NCBI GenBank assembly: GCA_023392115.1
Contig: JAEVZT010000387.1
Coordinates: 1-12,868 of the forward strand
Length of the DNA: 12,868 nt
Direction of reading: 5' to 3'
Origin: Chloroflexota bacterium
GTDB lineage: Bacteria; Chloroflexota; Anaerolineae; Aggregatilineales; Phototrophicaceae
Shown: piece after piece, positions 1 to 7,099 of the stretch
Layout: the number at the start of each line of letters is the position of its first letter
How positions within the stretch are numbered: position 1 is the first letter of the stretch
Program-made: the position numbers and the translations under genes
Notes under the pieces: model-generated
Seen by the model: the letters and a program-made list of their open reading frames with translations, nothing else
What the model was told of the DNA's origin: nothing
The model's database searches: none

Positions 1-333
1 CGTGCGGTGTCCCCATGTGCCGAACAGCCGCGCGCCGACCGGCACATCGGTCACCGCCGCGCCGATTTCGACAACTTCGCCAACTTCCTCGTAGCCCAAG
101 TTCAGTACCGGGTAGGAAAACGTCGACCCTGCGCCCTCGACGAACAAGCGCCGGTCGGCGTCCCACTGCTTGGCTAAATACGGGTTTGTTCCCCGGTAGA
201 AGGTGAGTTCAGTTCCGGCGCTGATGCCAGAGTAGAGGGTCTTGATGCGGACTTCATCCGGTTTCAGCGGCGGGTCGTCGGACGGCTGGAAACCGGGCGT
301 TCGTGGTGCTGTGAAAACAAGCAGTTCCCCCAT
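1..333 (-). CDS. Zinc-type (MDR) alcohol dehydrogenase family protein, N-terminal part only
   Basis: The reading frame opens with ATG at 333 and stays open to the left edge, giving 111 codons; the C-terminal part lies outside the window. The visible part looks like the GroES-like N-terminal domain of medium-chain dehydrogenases: a 'KPDEVRIKTLYSGISAGTE' stretch around residues 24-42, then 'NLGYEEVGEVVEIG' and 'VPVGARLF', the usual beta-strand signature before the Rossmann domain. The position that carries the catalytic-zinc cysteine in classical alcohol dehydrogenases reads G-I-S-A-G-T-E, as in the BchC-like branch, so classical alcohol oxidation should not be assumed. The start is supported by AGGTGG a few bases upstream. 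The gene lies 151 bases downstream of hepT on the same strand; I see no gene or convincing terminator in 334-484. Substrate unknown. Confidence 0.8.
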   Translation of the reverse strand, partial: MGELLVFTAPRTPGFQPSDDPPLKPDEVRIKTLYSGISAGTELTFYRGTNPYLAKQWDADRRLFVEGAGSTFSYPVLNLGYEEVGEVVEIGAAVTDVPVGARLFGTWGHRT

Positions 334-484
334 GTCAGTCCACCTGTCCTAACTGCGCGGCGCAAACATATATCCACTGCGGCACGAGTCTACCACCTGC
401 GGACGGCTGCCCCTAATGCGAAAGTCACACTTGAGTGATGATACGTTGCAGGTTCTGGGGGTGCTTGGCGGGGCGAACGACAGC

Positions 485-832
485 TCAATCGTCATCTTCA
501 GGCGGCAAGCTCGAAAGCAGGGCTTTGACAGCAGCATGAAGTTCCGGCAGCTTTTCGACAGCCATCCAAACGCGCTCCATATTGACGTCGAAATAGCGAT
601 GCAGAAGCACGTCTCGAAAGCCCTTGATTTCGCGCCATTCGATGTGTGGCTGCGTTATCAGAAGCTCAGTTGGCAACTGCTTGACGATTTCACCGATGCG
701 CGCGTAAGCCATCATTACGGCATACTGGTCGCGTTCACTTGCCAAGAATTGAGATCTTCCCAGTGCGGTGAAGCGCGTGACTGCTTCAATTTCACCGAGT
801 AAGTCGGCAAGATGGTCCCTCACGCCTCTCAC
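485..832 (-). CDS. hepT: HepT-like HEPN-domain toxin (DUF86 ribonuclease)
   Basis: A 115-residue all-helical protein of the HepT/DUF86 HEPN family. It carries the family motif R-x4-H-x-Y as R73-DVLL-H78-R-Y80. In characterised type VII modules the Arg and His form the RNA-cleaving site and the Tyr is the residue modified by the partner antitoxin. Length is typical of the family and the active site looks intact. The start is GTG at 832, and its bases overlap the stop of the upstream mntA (GTGA), which indicates translational coupling. It is transcribed with mntA from the promoter near 1173-1203. Family knowledge says HepT is a toxin neutralised by MntA AMPylation; activity here is inferred from the motif and gene order. 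Confidence 0.88.
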   Translation of the reverse strand: MRGVRDHLADLLGEIEAVTRFTALGRSQFLASERDQYAVMMAYARIGEIVKQLPTELLITQPHIEWREIKGFRDVLLHRYFDVNMERVWMAVEKLPELHAAVKALLSSLPPEDDD

Positions 833-1146
833 AGGGTTACCACATCCTTCGCAATTCGTTCGCGAAAACGAGCGCGGACACCTGCATGGTCTTCGACGAC
901 GTCAACCTCACAGCCAAGACGCTCTTCAAGTTCGCGCTTTAGCCCCGCGATTTCGTACAAACTTGCCCAAGGTTGGAACGTGACGAGGAAATCAATGTCG
1001 CTGGCGGCAGCGGCGTCCCCACGCGCGACGCTGCCAAAGATGCGGACATTGTACGCGCCGTACTTTTCAGCCAACGCCAGAATTTCAGCCCGGCGCGCAC
1101 GTAGATCGTCAAGCGTGATCGCAGCCGGGGTTACTTGATCAGCCAT
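829..1146 (-). CDS. mntA: MntA-type minimal nucleotidyltransferase antitoxin
   Basis: A 105-residue minimal nucleotidyltransferase. The catalytic signature G-S-x10-D-x-D is intact: G38-S39, then D50-I-D52 in 'SDIDFLV', with a third acidic residue at D82 in 'CEVDVV'. In known type VII systems this enzyme transfers AMP from ATP to the tyrosine of the HepT R-x4-H-x-Y motif and so silences the toxin. The ATG at 1146 is preceded by CGGAG at 1155-1159, eight bases away. The gene overlaps hepT by 4 bases, and antitoxin-first order is common for this pair. A perfect TATAAT lies about 27 bases upstream, with an inverted repeat beside it that could serve autoregulation. Confidence 0.9.
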   Translation of the reverse strand: MADQVTPAAITLDDLRARRAEILALAEKYGAYNVRIFGSVARGDAAAASDIDFLVTFQPWASLYEIAGLKRELEERLGCEVDVVEDHAGVRARFRERIAKDVVTL

Positions 1147-1172
1147 GGCTCAAACTCCGCACGTTTTGCTAG

Positions 1173-1203
1173 ATTATAGCGTGTTAGCACGCGGACTCGG
1201 CAA
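1173..1203 (-). promoter_or_regulatory. Probable promoter of mntA-hepT
   Basis: On the minus strand a perfect -10 hexamer TATAAT occupies 1178-1173. A partial -35 TTGCCG (4 of 6 to consensus) lies at 1203-1198 with a long 19-base spacer. This predicts transcription starting near 1166, a leader of about 20 bases before the mntA ATG at 1146. The weak -35 and long spacer suit a promoter that is controlled rather than strongly constitutive. Confidence 0.55.
1179..1192. promoter_or_regulatory. Candidate operator: inverted repeat in the mntA promoter spacer
   Basis: GCGTG-TTAG-CACGC is a perfect 5-bp inverted repeat that abuts the TATAAT box inside the -35/-10 spacer. The position would let a bound repressor, possibly the MntA/HepT complex itself, block RNA polymerase. 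The short arms make chance occurrence possible. Confidence 0.35.
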
Positions 1204-1207
1204 ACAG

Positions 1208-1238
1208 CCCCTTCTCCCGACTTGTGTGGGAGAAGGGG
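1208..1238 (-). terminator. Terminator-like hairpin downstream of the glycosyltransferase gene
   Basis: CCCCTTCTCCC (1208-1218) pairs perfectly with GGGAGAAGGGG (1228-1238) around a 9-base loop. It lies between the stop of the glycosyltransferase gene (1276) and the mntA promoter, where a minus-strand terminator is expected. The downstream T run is poor (CTGTTTG), so it may act weakly. The sequence also resembles dispersed hairpin repeats of the CCCCTCTCCC type common in Chloroflexota genomes. A second small hairpin, CAACC-GAA-GGTTG, sits at 1243-1255. Confidence 0.5.
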
Positions 1239-1275
1239 TGGGCAACCGAAGGTTGTACGGGGTTGAGGGGAAGGT

Positions 1276-2196
1276 CTACCCACTAACCAGCGACGGCTGC
1301 TGGGTGACGACTTCGACCTCGCGGCGTTCGGCGAAGAAACCGCGAATCTCGTCTTCGTTCCACGAGCGCCGACCGTCGCTCCACGAGCGGGTCGAATGGA
1401 AGGCTTTGACGCCGTGATAGACGATCTCGTGCGGCGACACCGGCATCCCGCGCCAGACGACGCCGAAGGGCTGCTCGGGCATATGGAAACGTGCCATGTC
1501 CATCCCCGACGCGACGCACAGCAGCGAGAACAGATGATCGACCTGCCAGAAGGCGCGGCGCAGCGGCTCGCGGTCGAGCAGGTCAAGTTCGACCAGCTTG
1601 GCGATCAGCGCCGGGTTGTAAATGGCAATACCGCCGAGGATGTGCTGCCCGTCGATCCAGCCGCGCGCGCGCGCCTTGTCGGCGAGGTCTTTCATTAAGT
1701 GGTAGCGCTCGCGGTCGCGCAGCCAGCCGAAGACGCCGGTCTGGTAACGCAGCTTTTGCGCGGGCCACTCAATGCCTTCGCCGCTGGTCAGGTAATTGCC
1801 CATGACGCCGACGTTCGGGTTCTTATTAAAGAAGGCGACGGCGTCCTCTTCCAGCCCGTAGCCGGTAAAAAGCGCGTCGCTGTCCATCATAATAATGACT
1901 TCAGGATCGAGATTGTCGTGAATAAACTTAAATGCCAGCGATTCGGACTTGTACAAGCCGCCGTACAAGCCGTAATTGCGCGGCGCGCGCGAGATGAGCA
2001 AGTCGGGAAATTCCTTTTGCAGTCGCTTGCCCAAGTTCAGCGGCGAGGAATTATCCTGAATGATGATGCGGCTGTCGGGCGAGGCGTAATGCTTCACGCT
2101 CTGCACCGTGTCAACCACATGCTCAAACTTGTTCCGTGAACCGAGCGGTCCGACCAAAATGACGATCGCGGCTCTAATCGTTTCCTTCTTGGTCAT
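1276..2196 (-). CDS. GT-A-fold glycosyltransferase (family 2-like)
   Basis: A 306-residue cytoplasmic protein without obvious membrane segments. The N-terminus 'AAIVILVGPLGSRN' followed by 'RIIIQDNSS' (43-51) matches the nucleotide-binding half of GT-A glycosyltransferases. 'VIIMMDSDALF' carries the metal-binding D-x-D as D105-S-D107. 'GWIDGQHILGGIAIYNPALI' (179-198) and 'FWQVDHLFSLL' (216-226) fit the acceptor-side region where a catalytic acid is usually found. The ATG at 2196 has a strong Shine-Dalgarno, AAGGAG, at 2203-2208, six bases away. The gene is transcribed divergently from lhgO and is probably part of the same surface-glycan locus. Donor and acceptor sugars cannot be deduced, and assignment to a specific CAZy family is uncertain. 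Confidence 0.75.
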   Translation of the reverse strand: MTKKETIRAAIVILVGPLGSRNKFEHVVDTVQSVKHYASPDSRIIIQDNSSPLNLGKRLQKEFPDLLISRAPRNYGLYGGLYKSESLAFKFIHDNLDPEVIIMMDSDALFTGYGLEEDAVAFFNKNPNVGVMGNYLTSGEGIEWPAQKLRYQTGVFGWLRDRERYHLMKDLADKARARGWIDGQHILGGIAIYNPALIAKLVELDLLDREPLRRAFWQVDHLFSLLCVASGMDMARFHMPEQPFGVVWRGMPVSPHEIVYHGVKAFHSTRSWSDGRRSWNEDEIRGFFAERREVEVVTQQPSLVSG

Positions 2197-2545
2197 CGTT
2201 CACTCCTTCTGCGACGATTGGTACCGATTCGATATGGGTTCAAATGCGGTAACCCACCGGGGGTGTACCGCACTTGCGAATGAACCTGTCAATGAGGACT
2301 AATTGGGAGTACCCGATTTAAGTATCGCAAACTGTGCCTTTCAATCACCTAACAGCCTCACATAATGTATTAAACACAATATAACCTTACTTTTAGCATT
2401 GTACTAGTGGCTGACATCCAGTTCGACACTCGGCGCGTTAGTTGTGCAAGGATCAAGTCGGATTCTCGATCGTCGGGTTTAAGAGAGGAAATTGTTAGGC
2501 AGAGGCTGTAGATTAAGGATGAAACTACACAGAGGACAGTCAAAG
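2197..2545. other. Divergent intergenic region between the glycosyltransferase and lhgO genes
   Basis: About 350 bases without a recognisable gene, clearly more AT-rich between roughly 2290 and 2415 than the flanking genes. It must hold the promoters for both divergent transcripts. On the minus strand a consensus -35 TTGACA occurs at 2292-2287, but the sequence 17-18 bases downstream (GGTACA/GTACAC) is a poor -10. No clear sigma-70 pair is visible toward lhgO. An imperfect palindrome lies at 2241-2276. Confidence 0.5.
2241..2276. repeat. Imperfect palindrome in the glycosyltransferase gene leader
   Basis: The left arm from 2241 (CAAATGCGGTAACCC) pairs with the right arm ending at 2276 (GGGTGTACCGCACTTG). 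This gives about 14 base pairs with one mismatch (2244/2273) and one bulged G (2265), around a 5-base loop. It lies 45-80 bases upstream of the glycosyltransferase start, just downstream of the TTGACA hexamer. It could be a repressor site or an mRNA leader hairpin; nothing in the sequence decides between them. Confidence 0.4.
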
Positions 2546-3799
2546 ATGGCTTATGATGTGGCGATTATTGGCGGCGGGATCGTCGGGCTGGCGACGGCAA
2601 GAGAGATTTTGCAGCGGTCGCCCGGTCTGAAGCTGATTGTGATCGAAAAGGAGTCGGCGCTGGCTCAGCACCAGACGGGACACAACAGCGGCGTGCTTCA
2701 TACCGGCATTTACTACGCGCCCGGCTCAATGAAGGCGAAAACCTGTGTCGCCGGGCGTCAGGCGATGGTTGAATACTGCGCCGAGAAGGGCATCCCTTTC
2801 AGCCTGAGCGGCAAGCTGATCGTCGCGCTCGACGAGAGCGAACTGCCCCGCCTGCAAGCCCTGTACGAGCGCGGGGTAGCGAACGAAGTGCCCGGTCTTG
2901 AGCTGGTCGATGGGGCGCGGCTGCGCGAAATCGAGCCTTACGCGGCGGGCATCAAAGCGATCTGGTCGCCTAACACCGGCGTGGTCAACTACAAGCAGGT
3001 CGTCGAAGCCTTCGCGCAGGATGCCAGAGACGCCGGCGGCGAAATCATCCTGAGTTGGAAGCTCGTCGGGCTTGAAGGCGGCGGCAGGGGCAAAGATGCT
3101 GTCTTGAAGCTCGAAAGCACCGCGTCTGCTGGTCAAAAGGAACTGACGGCGCGTTACGTCATCACCTGCGGCGGCTTGCAGTCGGACATCATTTCGCGCA
3201 TGACCGGCGCGGGCAAGGATGTCAAGATCGTGCCTTTCCGCGGCGACTACTACCTTTTACGTCCCGAAAAGCGGCACATGGTCAAGTCGATGATCTACCC
3301 CGTGCCCGACCCGCAGTTCCCGTTCTTGGGCGTGCATTTCACCCGCTTGTTGAGCGGCGAGGTCAAAGCCGGACCAAACGCGGTACTGGCGTTCGCCCGC
3401 GAAGGCTATGGGCGCAAGGACGTTAACCTGCGCGAGCTGTTCGAGTCGCTGACCTACCCCGGTTTCCTCAAGCTGGCGGGCAAGTACTGGCGCACCGGCA
3501 TGATGGAGATGTACCGCGACTACGTCAAGGGCGCTTATGTGACCGCCTTGCAGCGTTACATGCCCGAGATCAGCGGCGACGATCTGCTGCCGGGTCCCAG
3601 CGGCGTTCGCGCGCAGGCGCTTCTCGTCAACGGCAAGCTGGTTGACGACTTCCTTGTTTATCACGGCGAGAACGTGACGCACGTACAGAACGCGCCATCA
3701 CCGGCGGCGACCTCGTCGCTGATGATCGCCAAGACGATCATCGACGAGGTGGCACAGCGTTTCGAGATGCGGGCGAGCACTGTTATGGCGATGAATTAA
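2546..3799 (+). CDS. lhgO: L-2-hydroxyglutarate oxidase-type FAD-dependent oxidoreductase (LhgO family)
   Basis: A 417-residue flavoprotein of the DAO/LhgO family, close to the usual length of about 420. The N-terminal 'YDVAIIGGGIVGLATARE' holds the FAD-binding GxGxxG (9-14), with the ribose-binding acid at E34 (VIEKE). The family block H-N-S-G-V-L-H-T-G-I-Y-Y is at 46-57, 'FRGDYYLL' at 231-238, 'GVHFTR' at 262-267, 'GPSGVRAQ' at 350-357 and 'HVQNAPSPAATSS' at 379-391. Characterised members oxidise L-2-hydroxyglutarate to 2-oxoglutarate and pass electrons to the membrane quinone pool. The ATG at 2546 (AGAGGA nine bases upstream) fits family N-termini. The frame extends to a TTG at 2492 behind AGAGAGGAAA, which would add 18 residues without homology. 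It is first in an operon with an rfbC-like gene 23 bases downstream, so its natural substrate may be a sugar-derived 2-hydroxyacid. Confidence 0.85.
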   Translation: MAYDVAIIGGGIVGLATAREILQRSPGLKLIVIEKESALAQHQTGHNSGVLHTGIYYAPGSMKAKTCVAGRQAMVEYCAEKGIPFSLSGKLIVALDESELPRLQALYERGVANEVPGLELVDGARLREIEPYAAGIKAIWSPNTGVVNYKQVVEAFAQDARDAGGEIILSWKLVGLEGGGRGKDAVLKLESTASAGQKELTARYVITCGGLQSDIISRMTGAGKDVKIVPFRGDYYLLRPEKRHMVKSMIYPVPDPQFPFLGVHFTRLLSGEVKAGPNAVLAFAREGYGRKDVNLRELFESLTYPGFLKLAGKYWRTGMMEMYRDYVKGAYVTALQRYMPEISGDDLLPGPSGVRAQALLVNGKLVDDFLVYHGENVTHVQNAPSPAATSSLMIAKTIIDEVAQRFEMRASTVMAMN

Positions 3800-3822
3800 G
3801 CTGAATCGAGGAAACAGACACA

Positions 3823-4365
3823 ATGAAGTTCACAGAGACAAAACTCAAGGGCGCATTCATCATTGAACTGGAAGAGCGCAGCGACTCGCGCGGGTTCTTC
3901 GCGCGGACGTTCTGCGCCCGCGAATTTGAGGAACATGGGCTGAAACCGGCAGTCGTGCAGTGCAATATGTCCTACAACCATAAGAAGGGGACAATGCGCG
4001 GCATGCACTATCAGGTCGAGCCGGCGATGGAAGCCAAGCTGGTACGCTGCACGCGTGGCGCGGTCTACGACGTGATCGTCGACATGCGCCCCGACTCGCC
4101 GACGTATTTGGAACATATCGGCGTTGAGCTGACTGCCGACAACCGCGTCGCGCTGTACGTGCCGGAAATGTTCGCGCACGGCTACCTGACGCTGGTTGAT
4201 GGCGCGGAAGTCTTCTATCAGGTGAGTGAGTTCTATACCCCCGGCACCGAGCGCGGCTTGCGCTACGACGATCCGGCGCTTGGCATCGATTGGCCCGTGC
4301 CGATTGAGGTGATTTCCGAAAAATACGCCGCGTGGGCGCTGATGAGCAAAGAGGTGGCTGAATGA
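3823..4365 (+). CDS. rfbC: RmlC-family dTDP-4-dehydrorhamnose 3,5-epimerase-like protein
   Basis: A 180-residue cupin of the RmlC family, full length. 'DSRGFFARTF' (21-30), 'GTMRGMHYQ' (56-64) with the catalytic base H62, K72 (EAKLVRC), 'VPEMFAHGYLTL' (113-124), 'YQVSEFYTP' with the presumed acid Y138, and 'GLRYDDPALGIDWP' (145-158) are all present. The enzyme would epimerise C3 and/or C5 of an NDP-4-keto-6-deoxyhexose. The C-terminal S-x-K-D motif, whose Asp forms a dyad with the catalytic His in characterised RmlC, reads S165-E-K-Y168, so the aspartate is replaced by tyrosine. Specificity may therefore differ, for example single epimerisation or a non-dTDP substrate. GAGGAAA at 3808-3814 supports the ATG. 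The stop overlaps the next start by four bases (ATGA). Confidence 0.85.
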   Translation: MKFTETKLKGAFIIELEERSDSRGFFARTFCAREFEEHGLKPAVVQCNMSYNHKKGTMRGMHYQVEPAMEAKLVRCTRGAVYDVIVDMRPDSPTYLEHIGVELTADNRVALYVPEMFAHGYLTLVDGAEVFYQVSEFYTPGTERGLRYDDPALGIDWPVPIEVISEKYAAWALMSKEVAE

Positions 4366-5666
4366 TTATTGTTGACAGGGCACTCGAAGCGCGCGAAGCG
4401 GCGAACAACCCGATCCGCGTTGGCATGATCGGCGCGGGCTTCATGGCGCGAGGCATCGCCAACCAGATTTTGAACACGACTCCGGGGATGCGGCTGGTCG
4501 CCATCTCCAACCGGACGGTCGAGAAGGCGGCGGAAGCCTACCAGTACGCGGGCGCGGCGCAGGAAGACATCCGTCAGGTGTCGTCGGTCGCGGCGCTCGA
4601 AGAAGCGATCTCGGCGGGCAAGTACGCCGTCACCGACGACGCGCTGCTGCTGTGCGAAGCCGGCAACATCGACGCGCTGATCGAAGTCACCGGCGCGATC
4701 GAGTTCGGGGCGCACGTCGTCATGCGCGCTATCGAGCACGGCAAGCACATCATTCTGATGAACGCCGAACTCGACGGCACGATCGGTCCGATCCTCAAGG
4801 TCTATGCCGACCGCGCGGGCGTCGTCCTGAGCGCTTCGGACGGCGATCAGCCGGGCGTCGAGATGAACCTGTACCGCTTCGTCAAGGGGATCGGCTTGCG
4901 CCCGCTGGTCTGCGGCAACATCAAGGGGCTGCAAGACCCGTACCGCAATCCGACAACGCAGGCGGGATTCGCCGCTAAATGGGGACAGAACCCGACGATG
5001 GTCACGAGCTTCGCCGACGGCACGAAGATTTCCTTCGAGCAGGCGATCGTCGCCAATGCGACCAACATGCGCGTGCCGCGCCGGGGGATGTACGGCTGGG
5101 ATTTCACCGGGCACGTCGACGAGCTGACGAAGAAGTACGACATCGACGAACTTGAGGCACACGGCGGGATCATCGACTACGTGGTTGGCGCAAAGCCGGG
5201 TCCCGGCGTTTACGTCATCGCCACGCACGACGATCCGAAGCAGCGCCATTATCTCAACCTGTATAAGTTGGGCGAAGGACCGCTGTACAGCTTCTACACG
5301 CCGTATCACCTGTGCCACTTCGAAGCGCCGCAGTCGGTCGCGCGCGCCGTCCTGTTCCGCGACGCGGTCATGCAGCCGCTCGGCGGGCAGCTGGTCGACG
5401 TGATCACGACTGCCAAGCGCGACTTGCAGGCTGGCGAGGTGATCGACGGGCTCGGCGGCTACTTGACCTACGGTCAGGCTGAAAACACGGACGTCGTCCT
5501 GCGCGAACGGCTGCTGCCGATCGGCTTGGCGGAAGGCTGCCGCGTAATCCGCGACCTGCCGAAAGATCACGCGCTGACGTATGACGACGTGGAAGTGCCA
5601 GAAGGTCGTCTGGCGGACAAGCTGCGCGCCGAACAGGAACAGCACTTCGCCCTGACCACCGCCTAG
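4362..5666 (+). CDS. NAD(P)-dependent oxidoreductase with SAF domain (homoserine dehydrogenase-like)
   Basis: A 434-residue protein with an N-terminal Rossmann fold, 'IRVGMIGAGFMARGIANQIL' (18-37), containing the GxGxxxxG nucleotide-binding loop. The central part resembles the homoserine-dehydrogenase / DapB type, with conserved stretches 'DALIEVTGAIEFGAHV', 'MNAELDGTIGP' and 'SASDGDQPGVEMN'. The C-terminal part has a SAF-like domain from about residue 345 ('LVDVITTAKRDLQAGEVIDGLG', ending near 'DDVEVPEG'). Proteins of this architecture are often mislabelled FlgA-like or homoserine dehydrogenase; the true reaction is not established to my knowledge. The start overlaps the rfbC-like stop (ATGA) and has GAGGTG at 4351-4356. 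It is the last gene of the operon, closed by the terminator at 5688-5722. The association with rfbC- and rfbF-like genes suggests it acts on a sugar-derived substrate. Confidence 0.78.
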   Translation: MIIVDRALEAREAANNPIRVGMIGAGFMARGIANQILNTTPGMRLVAISNRTVEKAAEAYQYAGAAQEDIRQVSSVAALEEAISAGKYAVTDDALLLCEAGNIDALIEVTGAIEFGAHVVMRAIEHGKHIILMNAELDGTIGPILKVYADRAGVVLSASDGDQPGVEMNLYRFVKGIGLRPLVCGNIKGLQDPYRNPTTQAGFAAKWGQNPTMVTSFADGTKISFEQAIVANATNMRVPRRGMYGWDFTGHVDELTKKYDIDELEAHGGIIDYVVGAKPGPGVYVIATHDDPKQRHYLNLYKLGEGPLYSFYTPYHLCHFEAPQSVARAVLFRDAVMQPLGGQLVDVITTAKRDLQAGEVIDGLGGYLTYGQAENTDVVLRERLLPIGLAEGCRVIRDLPKDHALTYDDVEVPEGRLADKLRAEQEQHFALTTA

Positions 5667-5687
5667 CGCGTAAGCGGAGTTGGCACC

Positions 5688-5722
5688 GCAGTTGAGCCGT
5701 ATTGACGGCTCAACTGCTTTTA
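5688..5722 (+). terminator. Strong intrinsic terminator of the lhgO-rfbC-SAF operon
   Basis: GCAGTTGAGCCGT (5688-5700) and ACGGCTCAACTGC (5705-5717) form a perfect 13-bp stem with the loop ATTG, followed directly by TTTTA. It starts 21 bases after the SAF-oxidoreductase stop and separates this operon from the acyltransferase gene, which therefore probably has its own promoter or relies on readthrough. Confidence 0.88.
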
Positions 5723-5756
5723 TCCCTGAAGTTATATTAGTCAACAAAGGTGTGAA

Positions 5757-7073
5757 ATGAGTGCAGAAGCGTCGCTGGGTATGAGCAAGACAGTCCCTGT
5801 GGAAGAGAAGGCGATCGCCGCGAAGCCTGTCGAAAAGAAGGGCGGGCGCATCGACTACGTGGACGGCATCCGGGCGCTTGCTGCGCTGGCAGTCGTCTTT
5901 CTCCATGCGTTCCAGATGCGCGGCTTTGACCTCGAAGGGGTGTTGACCCTGCCGCCCGATCTGATCCCTTCCGATACGACCGTCGGCAGCCTGCTGGCGC
6001 TGCTTTACTCGGTCGGTGGCAGCCTCGGCTTGTACGCGGTCAAGGTGTTCATCGTCATTTCCGGCTATACGTTGATGCTCGGCGCAGCCAAGTCGGTGGA
6101 CGGGCATCCGAAGGGCGGCTTGAAGGGCTATTTCAAGCGCCGTATCCGCCGCATTTGGCCCCCGTATTACGCCGCGCTGCTGCTGTCGCTGGCGATCGTC
6201 TTGTTGATTCCGGGGATGCAGACTAAGTTCGGCGGCTATCTCGACCAGCACATCCCGGTGACGGTTGACGGTTTCCTCGCCCACCTGTTCTTCCTCCAGA
6301 ACATGACGCCGGAATGGTCATTCCAGATCAACCTGCCGCTGTGGACGATCGCCGTTGAGGAGCAGATTTACATCATCTTCCCATTCCTGCTGCTGCCGCT
6401 GTGGCGACGTTTCCCGTCGGTGGTGCTGGTGCTCGGCGCGATCATCGTGCCGCTGGTCGTCATGCCGCTGGTGCCGTACCGCAATTTCCTTGAAATTCGC
6501 CCATGGTTCATGATCCTGTTCGCGCTCGGCGCGTGGGGGGCGAGCATCAGCTTCAGCAAGCGTCCGCAGGATGTCCGCTGGCGCGAGCGCATCTCGTGGA
6601 TGCCGGTGGCGTTGGTCTTCTTCGCCCTGTGGGCGGGGATCAAGGTGATGCTGCCGCGTCTGCTCGGCGGAAATGTGCCTGAAGGTTTCATCACCGACCC
6701 GATCAGCGATCCATTCCTCGCCGGCGGCGTCGCGTCCATGCTCGTTCACTGGACGGAAGTCTGGAAGCGCGGTATCCCGAAGCTCTCGGTGATCGCGGTG
6801 CTTAACTCGCGCCTGCTGGTGAAGATTGGCATCTTCTCGTACAGCCTGTACTTGATGCACGCGCCGTTCCAGACGGTGCTAACGCATGTGCTGCGCAGCC
6901 TCGGCATCAATAACGACCTGTTCTTCGTCCTGATGCTGTTCCCCGGCATCCCGCTGATCGTCGGCATGACGTATGTCTTCCATATCATCTTCGAGCGCCC
7001 TTTCATGCCAGATTCGGTGCGAAAGGGCACGGAAACGCAGACGCAGGCGGCTTTGCAGCAGTCTGTGCCGTAA
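5757..7073 (+). CDS. Membrane acyltransferase, family 3 (OafA/YrhL type)
   Basis: A 438-residue polytopic membrane protein. After a charged cytoplasmic tail of about 30 residues comes the family signature 'RIDYVDGIRALAALAVVFLH' (31-50) ending in the conserved His50. 'YFKRRIRRIWPPYYAALLLS' is the arginine-rich block of the family, and 'LWTIAVEEQIYIIFPFLLLP' carries the conserved W-[ST]-x-x-x-E-E motif. Roughly ten hydrophobic helices follow, ending at 'FERPFMPD'. Members transfer acetyl or other acyl groups to exported sugars, such as O-antigen or polysaccharide. AAAGG at 5746-5750, six bases before the ATG, supports the start. It lies between the two arms of the sugar-nucleotide locus and likely decorates its product. 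It is followed by an intrinsic terminator at 7100-7136. Confidence 0.9.
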   Translation: MSAEASLGMSKTVPVEEKAIAAKPVEKKGGRIDYVDGIRALAALAVVFLHAFQMRGFDLEGVLTLPPDLIPSDTTVGSLLALLYSVGGSLGLYAVKVFIVISGYTLMLGAAKSVDGHPKGGLKGYFKRRIRRIWPPYYAALLLSLAIVLLIPGMQTKFGGYLDQHIPVTVDGFLAHLFFLQNMTPEWSFQINLPLWTIAVEEQIYIIFPFLLLPLWRRFPSVVLVLGAIIVPLVVMPLVPYRNFLEIRPWFMILFALGAWGASISFSKRPQDVRWRERISWMPVALVFFALWAGIKVMLPRLLGGNVPEGFITDPISDPFLAGGVASMLVHWTEVWKRGIPKLSVIAVLNSRLLVKIGIFSYSLYLMHAPFQTVLTHVLRSLGINNDLFFVLMLFPGIPLIVGMTYVFHIIFERPFMPDSVRKGTETQTQAALQQSVP

Positions 7074-7099
7074 GGCATCATCACACGGCTCAAGGAATT

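Noticed and set aside
2490..2500. 11-base identity AATTGTTAGGC shared with the region upstream of rfbF (around 9258)
   Set aside because: An 11-base match between two sites is expected by chance several times in a window this long, and the positions relative to the two operons differ.
2492..2545. TTG start at 2492 for lhgO behind AGAGAGGAAA
   Set aside because: The 18 added residues look unlike any LhgO N-terminus, while the ATG at 2546 gives the standard family start with an acceptable ribosome-binding site.
5710..5738. TATATT at 5733-5738 as a -10 for the acyltransferase gene
   Set aside because: No -35 at a suitable distance, and the implied start would leave only about 12 bases before the ATG.
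4263..6284. A 673-codon open frame on the minus strand, opposite the SAF oxidoreductase and acyltransferase genes
   Set aside because: It runs antisense through three well-supported genes and the 5688-5722 terminator, with His/Arg/Asp-rich low-complexity composition and no recognisable domain; it is a by-product of GC-rich codon use.
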